Source: Prosthecobacter sp. (lineage in GTDB: Bacteria; Verrucomicrobiota; Verrucomicrobiia; Verrucomicrobiales; Verrucomicrobiaceae). Taken from it: a stretch of DNA of 44,897 nucleotides. Shown here in pieces: positions 24,013 to 32,994 of the stretch. The stretch covers positions 1 through 44,897 of the forward strand of contig JAUREI010000009.1 in assembly GCA_030827515.1 (NCBI GenBank). The letters run 5' to 3'. Position numbers and translations under genes: made by a program. The notes under the pieces are model-generated. The model saw only the letters and a program-made list of their open reading frames with translations, had not been told where the DNA came from and did not search any database. Positions within the stretch are counted from its first letter, which is position 1. Every line of letters begins with the position of its first letter.

Positions 24013-25866
24013 TCACTTCGGTGCCGCCTCAAAACGCCGGCGCAACTCGGTGAAATACCGGCGCACCTGCTCGCGGCGAACTGGCGGCAGGGCCGATTCG
24101 TCGAGCGCGGCTTCCTCGGCCGCCACAAACTCCGCCGGGCTCGCGACGCTTCCCCGTGTGGCCTGTTCCTGCCGGACCCCGCCGGCGACCGCGCGCACGC
24201 TGGACGGACCCTCGCTTCCAGGCGCGGCGTTGACAACTGCGGTGTTGGCACTGGCGTTCGGCGTGGTGGATTCCGCCTTGGGTTCCGCCGTGCCGGCGCC
24301 CGGATCGCGACCGCCGGGAAGACTGACCGACAAACTGGCACCTCCGGACGACGCTCCGGTTTGGTCGCCCAGAAGAATCTGATCCGGCGGCTTGTCCCCG
24401 GGTTTCTGGCCGGGCACCGGGGCCAGCAGCATCGGCGCATCCGGGTTGGGAGCTCCCTCTGCCCCCGGGCTGCCGGGTTGAGCAAGCTGCATGACCTGTC
24501 CCTGCCCGGGAGGTTGCAACGAAGGCGGAGCCGCGTTTCCGCCCGGACCCGGTGGTTGCAGGGTTCCCTCGCCGACGCTGCCAGCCGGAGTCTGGCCAAC
24601 CTGGGGGCTGGCCCCCTGCCCGCCGGCCTGTCCCGATTCTCCCGTCTGTGCCGGGGTGCCGGACGCGGCCAGGGGCTGTGCCTCGGCACCCTCCCCGGCA
24701 ATGCGACTGCCGGCCTCGCGCAGTTCCTGGGCAAGTTTTTCCAATTCCTGACGGCTGCGCTCACGCAGTGACAATTTGCGCAACGTGTCGGCGAGTTCCT
24801 TGAATTCCCGGACAGCACCCTCAGGATGGTTCTCCTTCAGCGCCTCGTCGGCTGCCAACACGTGTTGCCCGACCGGCCGCTGCTGATCCCCGGCATCAGC
24901 CGCGCGGGCCACCTCCTGCAACTCCTCTTTGAGACGCTCACCCACCTCCCCCCCGGCTTCGCCCAACTGTCCGGCAAGGGCTTCGGCAGCCTCGGCGGCA
25001 GCCTCGGCGGCTTGGGTGGCAACCGCGTCGCCCAAGTCGGCTGTGTCGACCTGGCGACGCAGGGCCTCGACCAGAGCCTCCGAGGCCCATGGCTCGCCCC
25101 CGAGGCGTTCCGCCAGTTTCTCGGCCTCGCGGGCGCGTCGCTCGAGCTCCGAGAGCACCTCACGGGCGCTTTGTCCCGCCGGCGCCTTCAATTGTTCGGC
25201 GGTCTCCTCCAACTGGCGCTGCAAGGCTTCCAACTCTCGCTTCTCCGCCTCGGTCAACCCCTCCAGCGTCTTCTTTTCCCAGTCGGTGCGGGCCAGTCGC
25301 TCCGCCTCGCGTCGTGCGGTTTCCTGACCCGCCTCGCTCAAGGCCGGATCATCCGCCCTGCCAACGCTTCCGCCCTCGGGCACCCAGGGAATGACGCAGG
25401 CGATCAGGAGTGGCAGCAGCAAACGGCGACGCCAGGACAACGGCAGTTGCCTGCGAAGGAACGTCAGGGCCTCCTCCAGGCCGGTGCGGCAGGCCACCAC
25501 GTGGGCCCTGGCAGCCGGGGTGAGTACGGTGGCGCAGGTGTCAAACCACCAAGAATTGGCATAAGCCTCGCGCCGGCCGGCCGCCTGATCCCAGAGCGCC
25601 AGGGCCGCATGAGCGCCGGGACGACGCCACCAGGACCATGCCAGCGTGCCCACCAACCACGGCACAGGCAGCAAAGCGGCCATCATTCGCCATGCCGGGC
25701 CGCCGCGCCAGGCATGCAGGACGAGCAGAAGGAGCATCACTGCCGCGACGGCACCGCAGGTCCGTGCCAGCAACGCCAGCCAGCGCCGCTGGACCACGCG
25801 CACCACGGCACGCCGGGCGGCGCGGGCGAAACAGGCGGCGGCAGGCAATGACATGGCTTTCAGCAT
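24013..25866 (-). CDS. Membrane-anchored coiled-coil protein of unknown function
   Basis: I do not recognise a named family with certainty. The 617-residue protein has two N-terminal membrane segments (about 30-52 and 61-80) and a third hydrophobic stretch (149-163). A long charged Glu/Ala/Arg-rich region predicted as coiled coil spans 175-395, and a Gly/Pro/Gln-rich low-complexity stretch follows from about 400 to 560. A short charged tail ends with VRRYFTELRRRFEAAPK. The layout resembles DUF4175-like proteins, which I offer as a guess. The start is doubtful: ATG 25864-25866 is used, but GTG 25911, just after the DUF1501 stop, would add 15 residues and couple translation to it. It may scaffold or shield something in the periplasm; this is inference. 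It ends 62 bp before the HAD gene. Confidence 0.75.
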   Translation of the reverse strand: MLKAMSLPAAACFARAARRAVVRVVQRRWLALLARTCGAVAAVMLLLLVLHAWRGGPAWRMMAALLPVPWLVGTLAWSWWRRPGAHAALALWDQAAGRREAYANSWWFDTCATVLTPAARAHVVACRTGLEEALTFLRRQLPLSWRRRLLLPLLIACVIPWVPEGGSVGRADDPALSEAGQETARREAERLARTDWEKKTLEGLTEAEKRELEALQRQLEETAEQLKAPAGQSAREVLSELERRAREAEKLAERLGGEPWASEALVEALRRQVDTADLGDAVATQAAEAAAEAAEALAGQLGEAGGEVGERLKEELQEVARAADAGDQQRPVGQHVLAADEALKENHPEGAVREFKELADTLRKLSLRERSRQELEKLAQELREAGSRIAGEGAEAQPLAASGTPAQTGESGQAGGQGASPQVGQTPAGSVGEGTLQPPGPGGNAAPPSLQPPGQGQVMQLAQPGSPGAEGAPNPDAPMLLAPVPGQKPGDKPPDQILLGDQTGASSGGASLSVSLPGGRDPGAGTAEPKAESTTPNASANTAVVNAAPGSEGPSSVRAVAGGVRQEQATRGSVASPAEFVAAEEAALDESALPPVRREQVRRYFTELRRRFEAAPK

Positions 25867-25911
25867 AACGACCGGGCCTGCCTCGATTCCAGCAGGAAAT
25901 GCACCTTCCAC

Positions 25912-27387
25912 TCACGCAATCCAGTCGCTCATGACCCGGCCGGAGACGTCGGTCAGGCGGAAATCGCGGCCCTGGAAGCGGTGGGTCAAGCGCAGGTGAT
26001 CGAACCCGAACTGGTGCAGCAGGGTGGCATGGAAGTCGTGCAGGTCCACCGGATCGCGGACAATGCTCCAGCCAATTTCATCGGTCTCGCCGTAGGTGTG
26101 TCCGGCCTTGATGCCGCCGCCCGCCATCAGCATCGTGAAGGCAAAGGGATGGTGGTCGCGGCCGGTGACATTCGGATTGCCGTTGCGGTTCTCGCCAAGC
26201 GGCGTGCGCCCAAACTCGCTGCCCCAGACCACCAGCGTGTCCTCCAGAAGGCCGCGCTGCTTGAGATCCTGGATCAGGGCGGCGATCGGCTGGTCGGCCA
26301 TGCCGGCGTTGTAGGCAAGCTCGTTGTCGAGGTTGGAATGGTGATCCCAGCTAGCGTGCATCAGGCTGACAAAGCGCACGCCGCGCTCGACCATGCGTCG
26401 CGCCAGGAGGCAGTTGGTCGCAAAGGCCTTGTACTGTCCCGGACCGCCGCCGCGCTGCGCCTTGATGGGCGGGTCCGGCCGGTTGACCCCGTAGCTCTCG
26501 AGCGTCTTCGGGTCCTCGCCCGAGAGGTCGATCAGTTCCGGTGCGGCCGACTGCATCCGAAAAGCGAGCTCGTAGGCGGCGATGCGGCTGGCGATCTCAG
26601 GGTCGTTGAAATGGTCAAAGCTCGACCGGTTCAATTCGAGCAGGCTGTCCAGCCCCCTGCGCTGCAGGTTCATCGGCAGCCCGGGCGGATTTTTCAGGTT
26701 GAGCACCGGTTCGCCCTGGTTGCGAAACAACACGCCGGCGTAGGAACTGGGCAGGAAACCGCTCTGCCAGAGCGAGGCACCACCGCTGGTGCCGCGTCCG
26801 GCACTGAGCACCACATAACCCGGCAGATTGCGCGACGGACTGCCAAGGCCGTAGTTGAGCCAGGAACCCACCGTCGGCAGACCGAACATCGCGCGACCGC
26901 AGTGCAGCACGAGCTGGCCCGGGTGATGGTTGAACTGGTCAGTGTGCAGGCTGCGGATCATCAGCCACTCGTCCGCGGTCTTGGCCATGTGCGGCAGAAG
27001 GTCGCTGAATTCCATGCCGGACTGGCCATGCCGGGCAAACTTGCGCGGACTGCCCATGAGGCGGGCGGTCTCCTTCTTGATGAAGGCAAAGCGCACGTTC
27101 TTTGTCAGGCTGTCGGGCAGCGGCTGTCCGTGCAGTTCGCTGAGCTTCGGCTTCGGATCGAACAGGTCCATCTGCGAGGGCGCCCCCTCCATGAAGATAA
27201 AGATGCAGTTCTTCGCCCGCCCTGGAAAATGTGGCGCGCGCGGCGCCAGGGGATCGGCCGAAGGCGATGCGGAAACCACCCCTTCCTGCGTCAGCAGGGC
27301 CCCGAGTGCCAGCGCGCCGATGCCGTTGGCGCTGGTCGCCAAAAACTCGCGGCGTGTCTGCAGGATCTGGTGCTCGACGGGATGCAT
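25912..27387 (-). CDS. DUF1501 domain-containing Tat-exported protein (no PSD1 partner nearby)
   Basis: This 491-residue protein has a Tat signal (TRREFL at residues 11-16, then ATSANGIGALALGALLTQEG) and a full DUF1501 domain. It has IFIFMEGAPSQMDLFDPKP, FNHHPGQLVLHCGRAMFG, the GVRFVSLMHASWDHHSNLDN block, VVWGSEFGRTPLGENRNGN with GRDHHP, and the terminal VDLHDFHATLLHQFGFDHLR. It is a distinct subtype from the copy at 17084-18487, differing through most of its length. Unlike that copy it is not preceded by a cytochrome/PSD1 gene; the gene upstream is a lipoprotein 135 bp away. ATG 27385-27387 gives a start 10 residues before the Tat motif. The coiled-coil gene follows directly. Confidence 0.92.
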   Translation of the reverse strand: MHPVEHQILQTRREFLATSANGIGALALGALLTQEGVVSASPSADPLAPRAPHFPGRAKNCIFIFMEGAPSQMDLFDPKPKLSELHGQPLPDSLTKNVRFAFIKKETARLMGSPRKFARHGQSGMEFSDLLPHMAKTADEWLMIRSLHTDQFNHHPGQLVLHCGRAMFGLPTVGSWLNYGLGSPSRNLPGYVVLSAGRGTSGGASLWQSGFLPSSYAGVLFRNQGEPVLNLKNPPGLPMNLQRRGLDSLLELNRSSFDHFNDPEIASRIAAYELAFRMQSAAPELIDLSGEDPKTLESYGVNRPDPPIKAQRGGGPGQYKAFATNCLLARRMVERGVRFVSLMHASWDHHSNLDNELAYNAGMADQPIAALIQDLKQRGLLEDTLVVWGSEFGRTPLGENRNGNPNVTGRDHHPFAFTMLMAGGGIKAGHTYGETDEIGWSIVRDPVDLHDFHATLLHQFGFDHLRLTHRFQGRDFRLTDVSGRVMSDWIA

Positions 27388-27522
27388 ACTTCTCTCCAAA
27401 CAACGCCTGACCCGGGGGCGCTGTTGCAGGACAAGAACCGAGTCCACACGTTGATAGCCGACCTGATGCCGAGCGCAACGGCAGCACCCTTTGATTCAGG
27501 CCCCAGCAGCCCGGCCCATCCG

Positions 27523-28170
27523 TCATTCGTCCAACCGCTCCACCTTCACGGCGCGCACCCGCGCGGTCGTGTTCCAGGTGGCAAAGCCAAAGGGCAGGCA
27601 GTGGTCGATGAAGCCTGGACGCAGGCTCACCTTGCGGCCCTTGATGCTGACATTGACGACGAGGCGACCCTCCACCCAGGCCCGCAGGTCGTCAGGCCGC
27701 ACCTCCAGGCGAACCTGGTACCAGCGACCGTTTTCAAAACGCTGTTCGCCGCGCGTGCCGTTCTCGCTGGCATCGGCGAAATCGATGCTGGATATGCCGG
27801 TCAGCGTCCCGCCCCAGCCGCCCAGCACAAAGGTGGCGTGCGACGCGTGACTCGCCACCGGGAAGGTCAGCATGCCAAAGATGTCCTCGCCCTCCTCGCG
27901 CATGGCCTGGTACTCGACCGCGTAGTTGGTGCCCGGCAACCCGCCCGACTCCCATTCGGTGAACTTCACCCCGGTCATCGGCAAACCGGACTCGAGCCGG
28001 ATCTCACCGTCGCGCACTGGGGCCAGCCCCTGATCGGGGATGCCGGCCGGCTGCCAGGCGGCGGCGTGCCCGAGGCTGAGCAATTCCCAGGAAGAAGGAC
28101 CGGCGGTCACGGCCTCCGGTCGACGGCACCCGCCGAACAGGAGCAGACATCCCAGAAACCACACGCGCAT
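27523..28170 (-). CDS. Lipoprotein with DUF1080/LamG-like domain
   Basis: This 215-residue protein has a lipoprotein signal: MRVWFLGCLLLFGGC with Cys15 after LFGG, so it should be lipid-anchored. The body looks like one concanavalin-type jelly roll of the DUF1080 kind (GIRLESG-like start, YAVEYQAMREEGEDIFGMLTFPV, FVLGGWGGTLTGISSIDF, GRWYQVRLEVRPDDLRAWVEG and a final ARVRAVKVERL). In other proteins such domains bind or cleave carbohydrates (3-keto-disaccharide hydrolases), and I cannot say whether this one is an enzyme. It stands divergent to the sulfatase across 66 bp and shares with it the first eight bases of the coding region. Confidence 0.82.
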   Translation of the reverse strand: MRVWFLGCLLLFGGCRRPEAVTAGPSSWELLSLGHAAAWQPAGIPDQGLAPVRDGEIRLESGLPMTGVKFTEWESGGLPGTNYAVEYQAMREEGEDIFGMLTFPVASHASHATFVLGGWGGTLTGISSIDFADASENGTRGEQRFENGRWYQVRLEVRPDDLRAWVEGRLVVNVSIKGRKVSLRPGFIDHCLPFGFATWNTTARVRAVKVERLDE

Positions 28171-28244
28171 GTCGCAGGCAAGCACGGGCGCAAGCCGCAC
28201 GCAAGCCCGGCACGGCACGCTTCGTTCCCCTTCGACATGCGCGT
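28163..28244. promoter_or_regulatory. Divergent control region with inverted repeat and GCAAGC repeats
   Basis: The lipoprotein (start 28170, minus) and sulfatase (start 28237, plus) are separated by only 66 bp. A perfect 12-bp inverted repeat (28163-28174 and 28233-28244) covers both start codons. Between them GCAAGC occurs three times, at 28178-28183, 28190-28195 and 28201-28206, so roughly one helical turn apart (12 and 11 bp). No good sigma-70 hexamers were seen. A shared regulator site is plausible but unproven. Confidence 0.45.
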
Positions 28245-29565
28245 CCTGTTTTTCCTCCTCCTCGCAACGCTGGCCCCGGCTGCGGCACCGCGACCCAATC
28301 TCGTCTTCATCATCGCCGACGACCTCGGCTGGGCCGACGTCGCCTTTCACGGAGGCAACGCGCCAACCCCGCACCTCGACCGACTCGCGCGCGAGGGTGT
28401 GGAGTTGACCCGTCACTATGTCGCGCCGGTCTGTTCGCCCACCCGCAGCAGCCTGCTGACCGGCCGTTTCTGGAGTCGCTTCGGCGTCACCTCCCCGCAG
28501 AACGAGCGCGCCCTGCCGCCGGACACGGTCACCCTGCCTCGAGCCTTGAAGGCGGCCGGCTACACCACCTGCCTGACTGGCAAGTGGCACTTGGGCTCCA
28601 CCCCCGAAGCCGGACCGAATACTTATGGCTTCGACCACAGCTACGGTTCGCTGGCCGGCGGCGTCGGACCCTACAACCACTTTTACAAGAAGGGACCGTA
28701 CAGCGTCACCTGGCACCGCAATGGCGAACTCCTCACCGAAAACGGTCACGTCACCGACCTGATCACCGAGGAAGCCGTGCGCTGGATTGGCGAACGCGGC
28801 AACGAACCGTTTTACCTGTACGTCCCCTTCACCGCCGTGCACCTGCCGGTCAAGGAACCCCAAATCTGGATCGACCGCGTGCCGGCCGCCATCAGCGGCG
28901 AGGTCGCCCGCCACTACGCCGCCTGCATCATGCACCTCGACGACGCCGTCGGCCGCCTGGTCGGCGCCCTTGAGCGCGCCGGCAAGCGCGACAACACGCT
29001 GCTGGTCTTCACGAGTGACAACGGCGGCAGTACGTCGGAGAACAACGACACCAAATACCCGGCTGACGCCTATCCGCAGGGCAAGCTGCCCGGCAACAAC
29101 CGCCCGCTGCGCGGCCAGAAGGGCGACCTTTACGAGGGCGGTATCCGTGTACCAACCGTGGCGAGCTGGCCGGGAGTGCTCAAGCCCGGCCGGTTCGAGA
29201 CGCCGGCGCACATCAGCGACTGGATGCCGACGTTTTGCTCGCTTGCCGGCTGGGCCACCGACCGCGAGTTGAATTGGGACGGTGCCAATCTCTGGCCCGC
29301 GCTCAGCGGCACCGGCACGGCACCCGCTCGCCCTCTCTACTGGGTCGCGCCTGGTTTTCGCGCCCGCGCGGTGCAGGAGGCAGGCTGGAAACTCATCCTG
29401 ACGGACACCAAGGGACAGTCACCGGAAAAAGCCGAGCTGTTCGACCTGAATCAGGATCCAAACGAAACACGCGAACTGGCCCGGGAGCAACCTGAGCGTG
29501 TGAGTGCCCTGCGTACGACCCTGGAGCGCCTGGCCACCCGCGATCGTGATGCGGTGGTGCGGTGA
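28237..29565 (+). CDS. Type I sulfatase (secreted)
   Basis: This 442-residue protein has a Sec signal peptide (about residues 1-17, ATLAPAAA), followed at once by the metal-binding start NLVFIIADDLGWADVAFHGG (Asp28, Asp29). The sulfatase signature is CSPTR at residues 66-70, where Cys66 would be oxidised to formylglycine. TGKWHLG follows, and later LLVFTSDNGGSTSENNDTKY supplies Asp/Asn metal ligands; LRGQKGDLYEGGIRVPTVASWPG is also typical. It removes sulfate esters, in this setting probably from algal or other sulfated polysaccharides. No formylglycine-generating enzyme gene (FGE or anSME) is in the window. It ends 49 bp from the convergent hflC gene. Confidence 0.95.
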   Translation: MRVLFFLLLATLAPAAAPRPNLVFIIADDLGWADVAFHGGNAPTPHLDRLAREGVELTRHYVAPVCSPTRSSLLTGRFWSRFGVTSPQNERALPPDTVTLPRALKAAGYTTCLTGKWHLGSTPEAGPNTYGFDHSYGSLAGGVGPYNHFYKKGPYSVTWHRNGELLTENGHVTDLITEEAVRWIGERGNEPFYLYVPFTAVHLPVKEPQIWIDRVPAAISGEVARHYAACIMHLDDAVGRLVGALERAGKRDNTLLVFTSDNGGSTSENNDTKYPADAYPQGKLPGNNRPLRGQKGDLYEGGIRVPTVASWPGVLKPGRFETPAHISDWMPTFCSLAGWATDRELNWDGANLWPALSGTGTAPARPLYWVAPGFRARAVQEAGWKLILTDTKGQSPEKAELFDLNQDPNETRELAREQPERVSALRTTLERLATRDRDAVVR

Positions 29566-29614
29566 ACGCGCCCGCCCGCGGCTCCCGCTGACACCTAAGG
29601 CCGGATACCTGCTC

Positions 29615-30646
29615 TCAACGCTTCAGCTCAAGCAGGCTCGGCAGTCGCTGCAGCGGATCATCGGACAGCGCGGAGTCGTCGGGGCGCCGTTCCGGCGCCT
29701 TGAGGTAGCGGAGCAGATCGCTGTCCGTGCTGAGCACAAGCCGGGTGTCGGCCGAAAGGCTCTTCTTCAGTGTCTCCATCGACTTCAGGAAGCTGAAAAG
29801 CTCGCGTGCCTCGGGCGTTGCGTTGTAGGCGCGGGCATAGATCTCGGTGGCCTTGGCGTCGGCCGCGCCCTCGATCTCCTGAACCTTGCGGTAGGCTTCC
29901 GACTCAATGGTCTGCAGGTCGCGCTCGCGCTGGCCGAGGATTTTCGCAGCCTCACCCGCGCCTTCGGACTTGTAGCGTTCGGCGATCTGGGTGCGCTCGC
30001 TGATCATGCGCTGGTAAATCGTCTGGCTGACCGAGGGATTGTAGTTGATGCGTTTGAACCGCACGTCCATCAGCTCGATGCCAAAGCCGGTGACCTTGCC
30101 GCGGGCGAGGTCGAAGATCTCCTTCTCGAGCACGCCGCGTCCCTTGCGGATCGGCGGCAGCACGCCGATGCGGGCATCGGCCACGGTCGCGCCGACACCG
30201 GCTTCGCGGGCCACGGTGCGATCCTTGGTGGTGCGCACGGCCTCGATGAAATCGTGGCGGGCAATGACATTGCGCGTTTCACTGCCGAGGATGTCATTCA
30301 GGCGCGAGAGGGCTCCGCGCTCGTCACGCAGCTTTTGCAGAAACAACAGCGGATCACTGATGCGCCAGCGGGCAAAGGTGTTGACCTCGATGTAGACCTT
30401 GTCGCGGGTCGGCATCGGGCTGGTCGGACCATCCCAGGGCAGCAGGCGCTTGTCGAAACGCATGACTTTCTGAATGAAGGGCATCTTGAAGTGAAGACCC
30501 GCCTCCAGCACCGGCTCGCCAACCGGCTTGCCGAATTGGGTGACGACGATCTGCTCGGTTTCACCGACTGTGTAGAGGCTGGCTCCGCCGACCACGGCAA
30601 GCAGGACAGCGACGAAGAGAATGAGGAGGGAAAGACCGGCTTTCAT
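29615..30646 (-). CDS. hflC: FtsH protease modulator HflC (SPFH family)
   Basis: This 343-residue protein has an N-terminal membrane anchor (about residues 5-25) and an SPFH/band-7 domain: LYTVGETEQIVVTQFGKPVG, then LEAGLHFKMPFIQKVMRFDKR, and SPMPTRDKVYIEVNTFARW. A helical region with AERYKSEGAGEAAKILGQRE leads to a C-terminal tail. With HflK it forms a large cage around FtsH and limits its proteolysis of membrane proteins. ATG 30644-30646 overlaps the last base of the hflK stop, so the two are coupled; GTG 30649 directly before is an alternative. Confidence 0.93.
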   Translation of the reverse strand: MKAGLSLLILFVAVLLAVVGGASLYTVGETEQIVVTQFGKPVGEPVLEAGLHFKMPFIQKVMRFDKRLLPWDGPTSPMPTRDKVYIEVNTFARWRISDPLLFLQKLRDERGALSRLNDILGSETRNVIARHDFIEAVRTTKDRTVAREAGVGATVADARIGVLPPIRKGRGVLEKEIFDLARGKVTGFGIELMDVRFKRINYNPSVSQTIYQRMISERTQIAERYKSEGAGEAAKILGQRERDLQTIESEAYRKVQEIEGAADAKATEIYARAYNATPEARELFSFLKSMETLKKSLSADTRLVLSTDSDLLRYLKAPERRPDDSALSDDPLQRLPSLLELKR

Positions 30647-31635
30647 CACTTGGCGGGGGTATCAAGGTTCAGCAGGGGGAGGAACTGCGGCAGGCGGTCG
30701 TCGACGACCACCTTGTTGGACAAGCCGGGCAGGATCTCGGCGAGGGTCTCCAGATAGATGCGCTGGCGCGTCACTTCGGGCGCCTTTTGATATTCGGTAA
30801 GCAGGGCGGTGAAGCGGGTCGCGTCCCCCTCGGCCTCGTTGACGCGCTTGGCGGCATAGCCTTCCGCCTGGCTGATGCTCTGTTCGGCCTTGCCGCGCGC
30901 CTCGGGAATGACACGGTTGTACTCGCCGCTGGCAACGTTGATGGCCGACTCCTTCTCCTGCTGGGCGCGATTGACCTCGTCGAAGCTGCTCTTCACCTCG
31001 GTCGGGGGATTGACGTTGCCGAGCTGAACCTGGTCGATCTGCACGCCCATCTTGAGCGAGCGCGTGAGTTCGACAAGGCGCTCGAAGGCGCGCGCCTCGA
31101 TTTCCTGTCGCCCCACCGTCAGCACCTCATCGATCGTGCGGTCACCGACCACCTCGCGCATGACGGACTCCGACATGTCTCGCAGGGTCTGTTGCGGGGC
31201 GAGAAAGTGAAAGAGATACTCGCGGGCATCGGCAATGGTGAACTGGACGACCCATTCCACGACCGCGGCATTCAGGTCGCCGGTGACCATGTTTTTCTCC
31301 AGGGTCTGCTCCTGGCGGTCGGGATTGAACTGCCATTCATTCGTCGCGCCGCCGGTGCCGTAGCCAAATTCCAGCTTGAGCTGGCGGCGGGTCTCCAGCG
31401 GGGTGACCCGGTCGATGCCAAAAGGCAGCTTGAAGTTGAGACCGGGTTGCGCGGTGTCTAGGTATTTGCCGAAGCGCTGAACGACGGCAACCGACTCGGC
31501 GGGCACCTGATAAAAACTCGACAGGACGCCGGTGACCAGGACCAGGCCGGCCAGACCGAGGAGAACCTGCATGGGATTGAAGGAGATCTGACCCGCGCCC
31601 TGGAAGGGAAAGGCGGGCGGTTGGGAGGAAGCCAT
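30646..31635 (-). CDS. hflK: FtsH protease modulator HflK (SPFH family)
   Basis: This 329-residue protein has a short Gln/Pro/Phe-rich N-terminus, a membrane helix (about 22-42) and a band-7 domain. The domain begins QVPAESVAVVQRFGKYLDTA and continues PGLNFKLPFGIDRVTPLETR and VQFTIADAREYLFHF, then VGDRTIDEVLTVGRQEIEA. The QAEGYAAKRVNEAEGDATRF helix follows. The N-terminal Gly-rich cytoplasmic stretch found in enterobacterial HflK is very short here. First gene of an hflK-hflC pair; transcription starts upstream, 46 bp from the end of holA. Confidence 0.92.
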   Translation of the reverse strand: MASSQPPAFPFQGAGQISFNPMQVLLGLAGLVLVTGVLSSFYQVPAESVAVVQRFGKYLDTAQPGLNFKLPFGIDRVTPLETRRQLKLEFGYGTGGATNEWQFNPDRQEQTLEKNMVTGDLNAAVVEWVVQFTIADAREYLFHFLAPQQTLRDMSESVMREVVGDRTIDEVLTVGRQEIEARAFERLVELTRSLKMGVQIDQVQLGNVNPPTEVKSSFDEVNRAQQEKESAINVASGEYNRVIPEARGKAEQSISQAEGYAAKRVNEAEGDATRFTALLTEYQKAPEVTRQRIYLETLAEILPGLSNKVVVDDRLPQFLPLLNLDTPAK

Positions 31636-31681
31636 GAAGACATGCTACCCCGGGAAACTCCCCGAGGCAAGCTGCGTCGGT

Positions 31682-32839
31682 TCAGGCCACACGCGCAACG
31701 GGACGTCGGGGCACGCGGGATGGCGGCGTCAGCAGACCGACCAGCAAGCGCTCAAGCACGACCTTGGCGTCGAGCTGGGTGGTGACCAGCTTGGCGTTGG
31801 CATCGAGGCAGGCGGCGAGGCCGGCATGCAGTTCCTCGAGACTGAATTTCGTCGCCTCGCCAACCGCGAGGAACACCGGGTAGGCATTGAAGCCGGTGCC
31901 GTCCTTCTTGCGCGGAATGTGGGCGACGGCCGCCGGTGGCAGCGCTTCGAGACTGGTGCAGAAGGCGGGGTAATTGCCGGTGCGGATCTTGTGCTTGGAG
32001 GCAAGTTCCTTGGCGATGAGAAGGCTGCGGATGCGAGGCACGATCGCGCCAAGCAGGATACCGATGGCGTTCTGCCCCTGGTAGAGCAGAACGTCGAGCA
32101 GGTCGAGGCCGCGTGGCAGGTCGCGTGCGGCAATGGCGTTGCCGATTTCCCAGATGATGCCGGCCCGGCTCATCGAGACCAGCTCGCGAACGGTTTTCAA
32201 ACCGCAGCGGCGGCGTTCCCCCAGATAGAGGTCGATCTTCTCGATCTCGTTCTCGAGCTGACGGGTATCGTCCCCGGCCATCTGCACAAGCAGCTCAAGG
32301 GCGCCAGTTTCAAAGGTGAGTCCGAGCTCGCGCGCCTTTTGGGCCGCCTGCCCCATGACCGCCTGTTCCCAGCCGGCCTTGCTCGTGTCGGGCTTGTCGA
32401 AGACCTGGATGTCAGCGAGCTTGCCCAGTCGTTTCCAGGAGGTGCGGCGCTTGTCGATGGCGCCGGCACTGAGCACGAAACTCACCTCGGGGCCAAGCCC
32501 GGCCTCCAGCACGTCTAGCAGGTTTTCAAACCCCTGCACCGCCGCCTGGGCGCGGCCCGTCTGGCTGTCGCCCAGAAAGTTGGCCGCACGCAGCCAGACA
32601 ATCTTGGCGCCGCCAAAAAACGGCAGGGTCTGCAAGGCCTCGATGGTGCGAGCGCAGATCTGGCCGGCATGCTCGGCATTGTCGGCGTTGCCCTCGACGA
32701 TCTCATTGGCAAATTCACCCGCCTCCGGCGGTGTCAACCGACGCACCAGCTGCATCGCCGCCTCCTTCACGCGGGCGTCGTCACTGCCCAGGACAACATG
32801 AACCTGGCTGCTGGTGGCGGCTTTTTTCGGGGGCGGCAT
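31682..32839 (-). CDS. holA: DNA polymerase III subunit delta
   Basis: This 385-residue protein fits HolA, the clamp-loader subunit that opens the beta ring. An N-terminal AAA-like domain (residues 10-150) contains VHVVLGSDDARVKEAAMQLV, TLPFFGGAKIVWLRAANFLG and a strand with VSFVLSAGAIDKRRTSWKRL. A middle lid domain follows, with GDDTRQLENEIEKIDLYLGE. The C-terminal collar has IWEIGNAIAARDLPRGLDLLDVLL. As expected for delta, no intact Walker A motif is seen. The start is ATG 32837-32839; 155 bp of shared upstream DNA separate it from the divergent SulP gene. Confidence 0.9.
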   Translation of the reverse strand: MPPPKKAATSSQVHVVLGSDDARVKEAAMQLVRRLTPPEAGEFANEIVEGNADNAEHAGQICARTIEALQTLPFFGGAKIVWLRAANFLGDSQTGRAQAAVQGFENLLDVLEAGLGPEVSFVLSAGAIDKRRTSWKRLGKLADIQVFDKPDTSKAGWEQAVMGQAAQKARELGLTFETGALELLVQMAGDDTRQLENEIEKIDLYLGERRRCGLKTVRELVSMSRAGIIWEIGNAIAARDLPRGLDLLDVLLYQGQNAIGILLGAIVPRIRSLLIAKELASKHKIRTGNYPAFCTSLEALPPAAVAHIPRKKDGTGFNAYPVFLAVGEATKFSLEELHAGLAACLDANAKLVTTQLDAKVVLERLLVGLLTPPSRVPRRPVARVA

Positions 32840-32994
32840 GACCGGAACACAGCACGATCAAGGGGGAAAGCAAGCGTCCCTGACTGTCTGGGATTTCTGT
32901 CCCGATGCCGTGAACTCCGTTCCAGGCCCTCTGAAATGTGAAATCCCTTGGGCCGCCTCCTTGCCCGTGACCGCATTCCCGCTAACCTGACATT

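Noticed and set aside
24013-25866. TonB or TolA identity for the coiled-coil membrane protein
   Set aside because: It has two to three membrane segments instead of one anchor and no TonB/TolA C-terminal domain was recognised.
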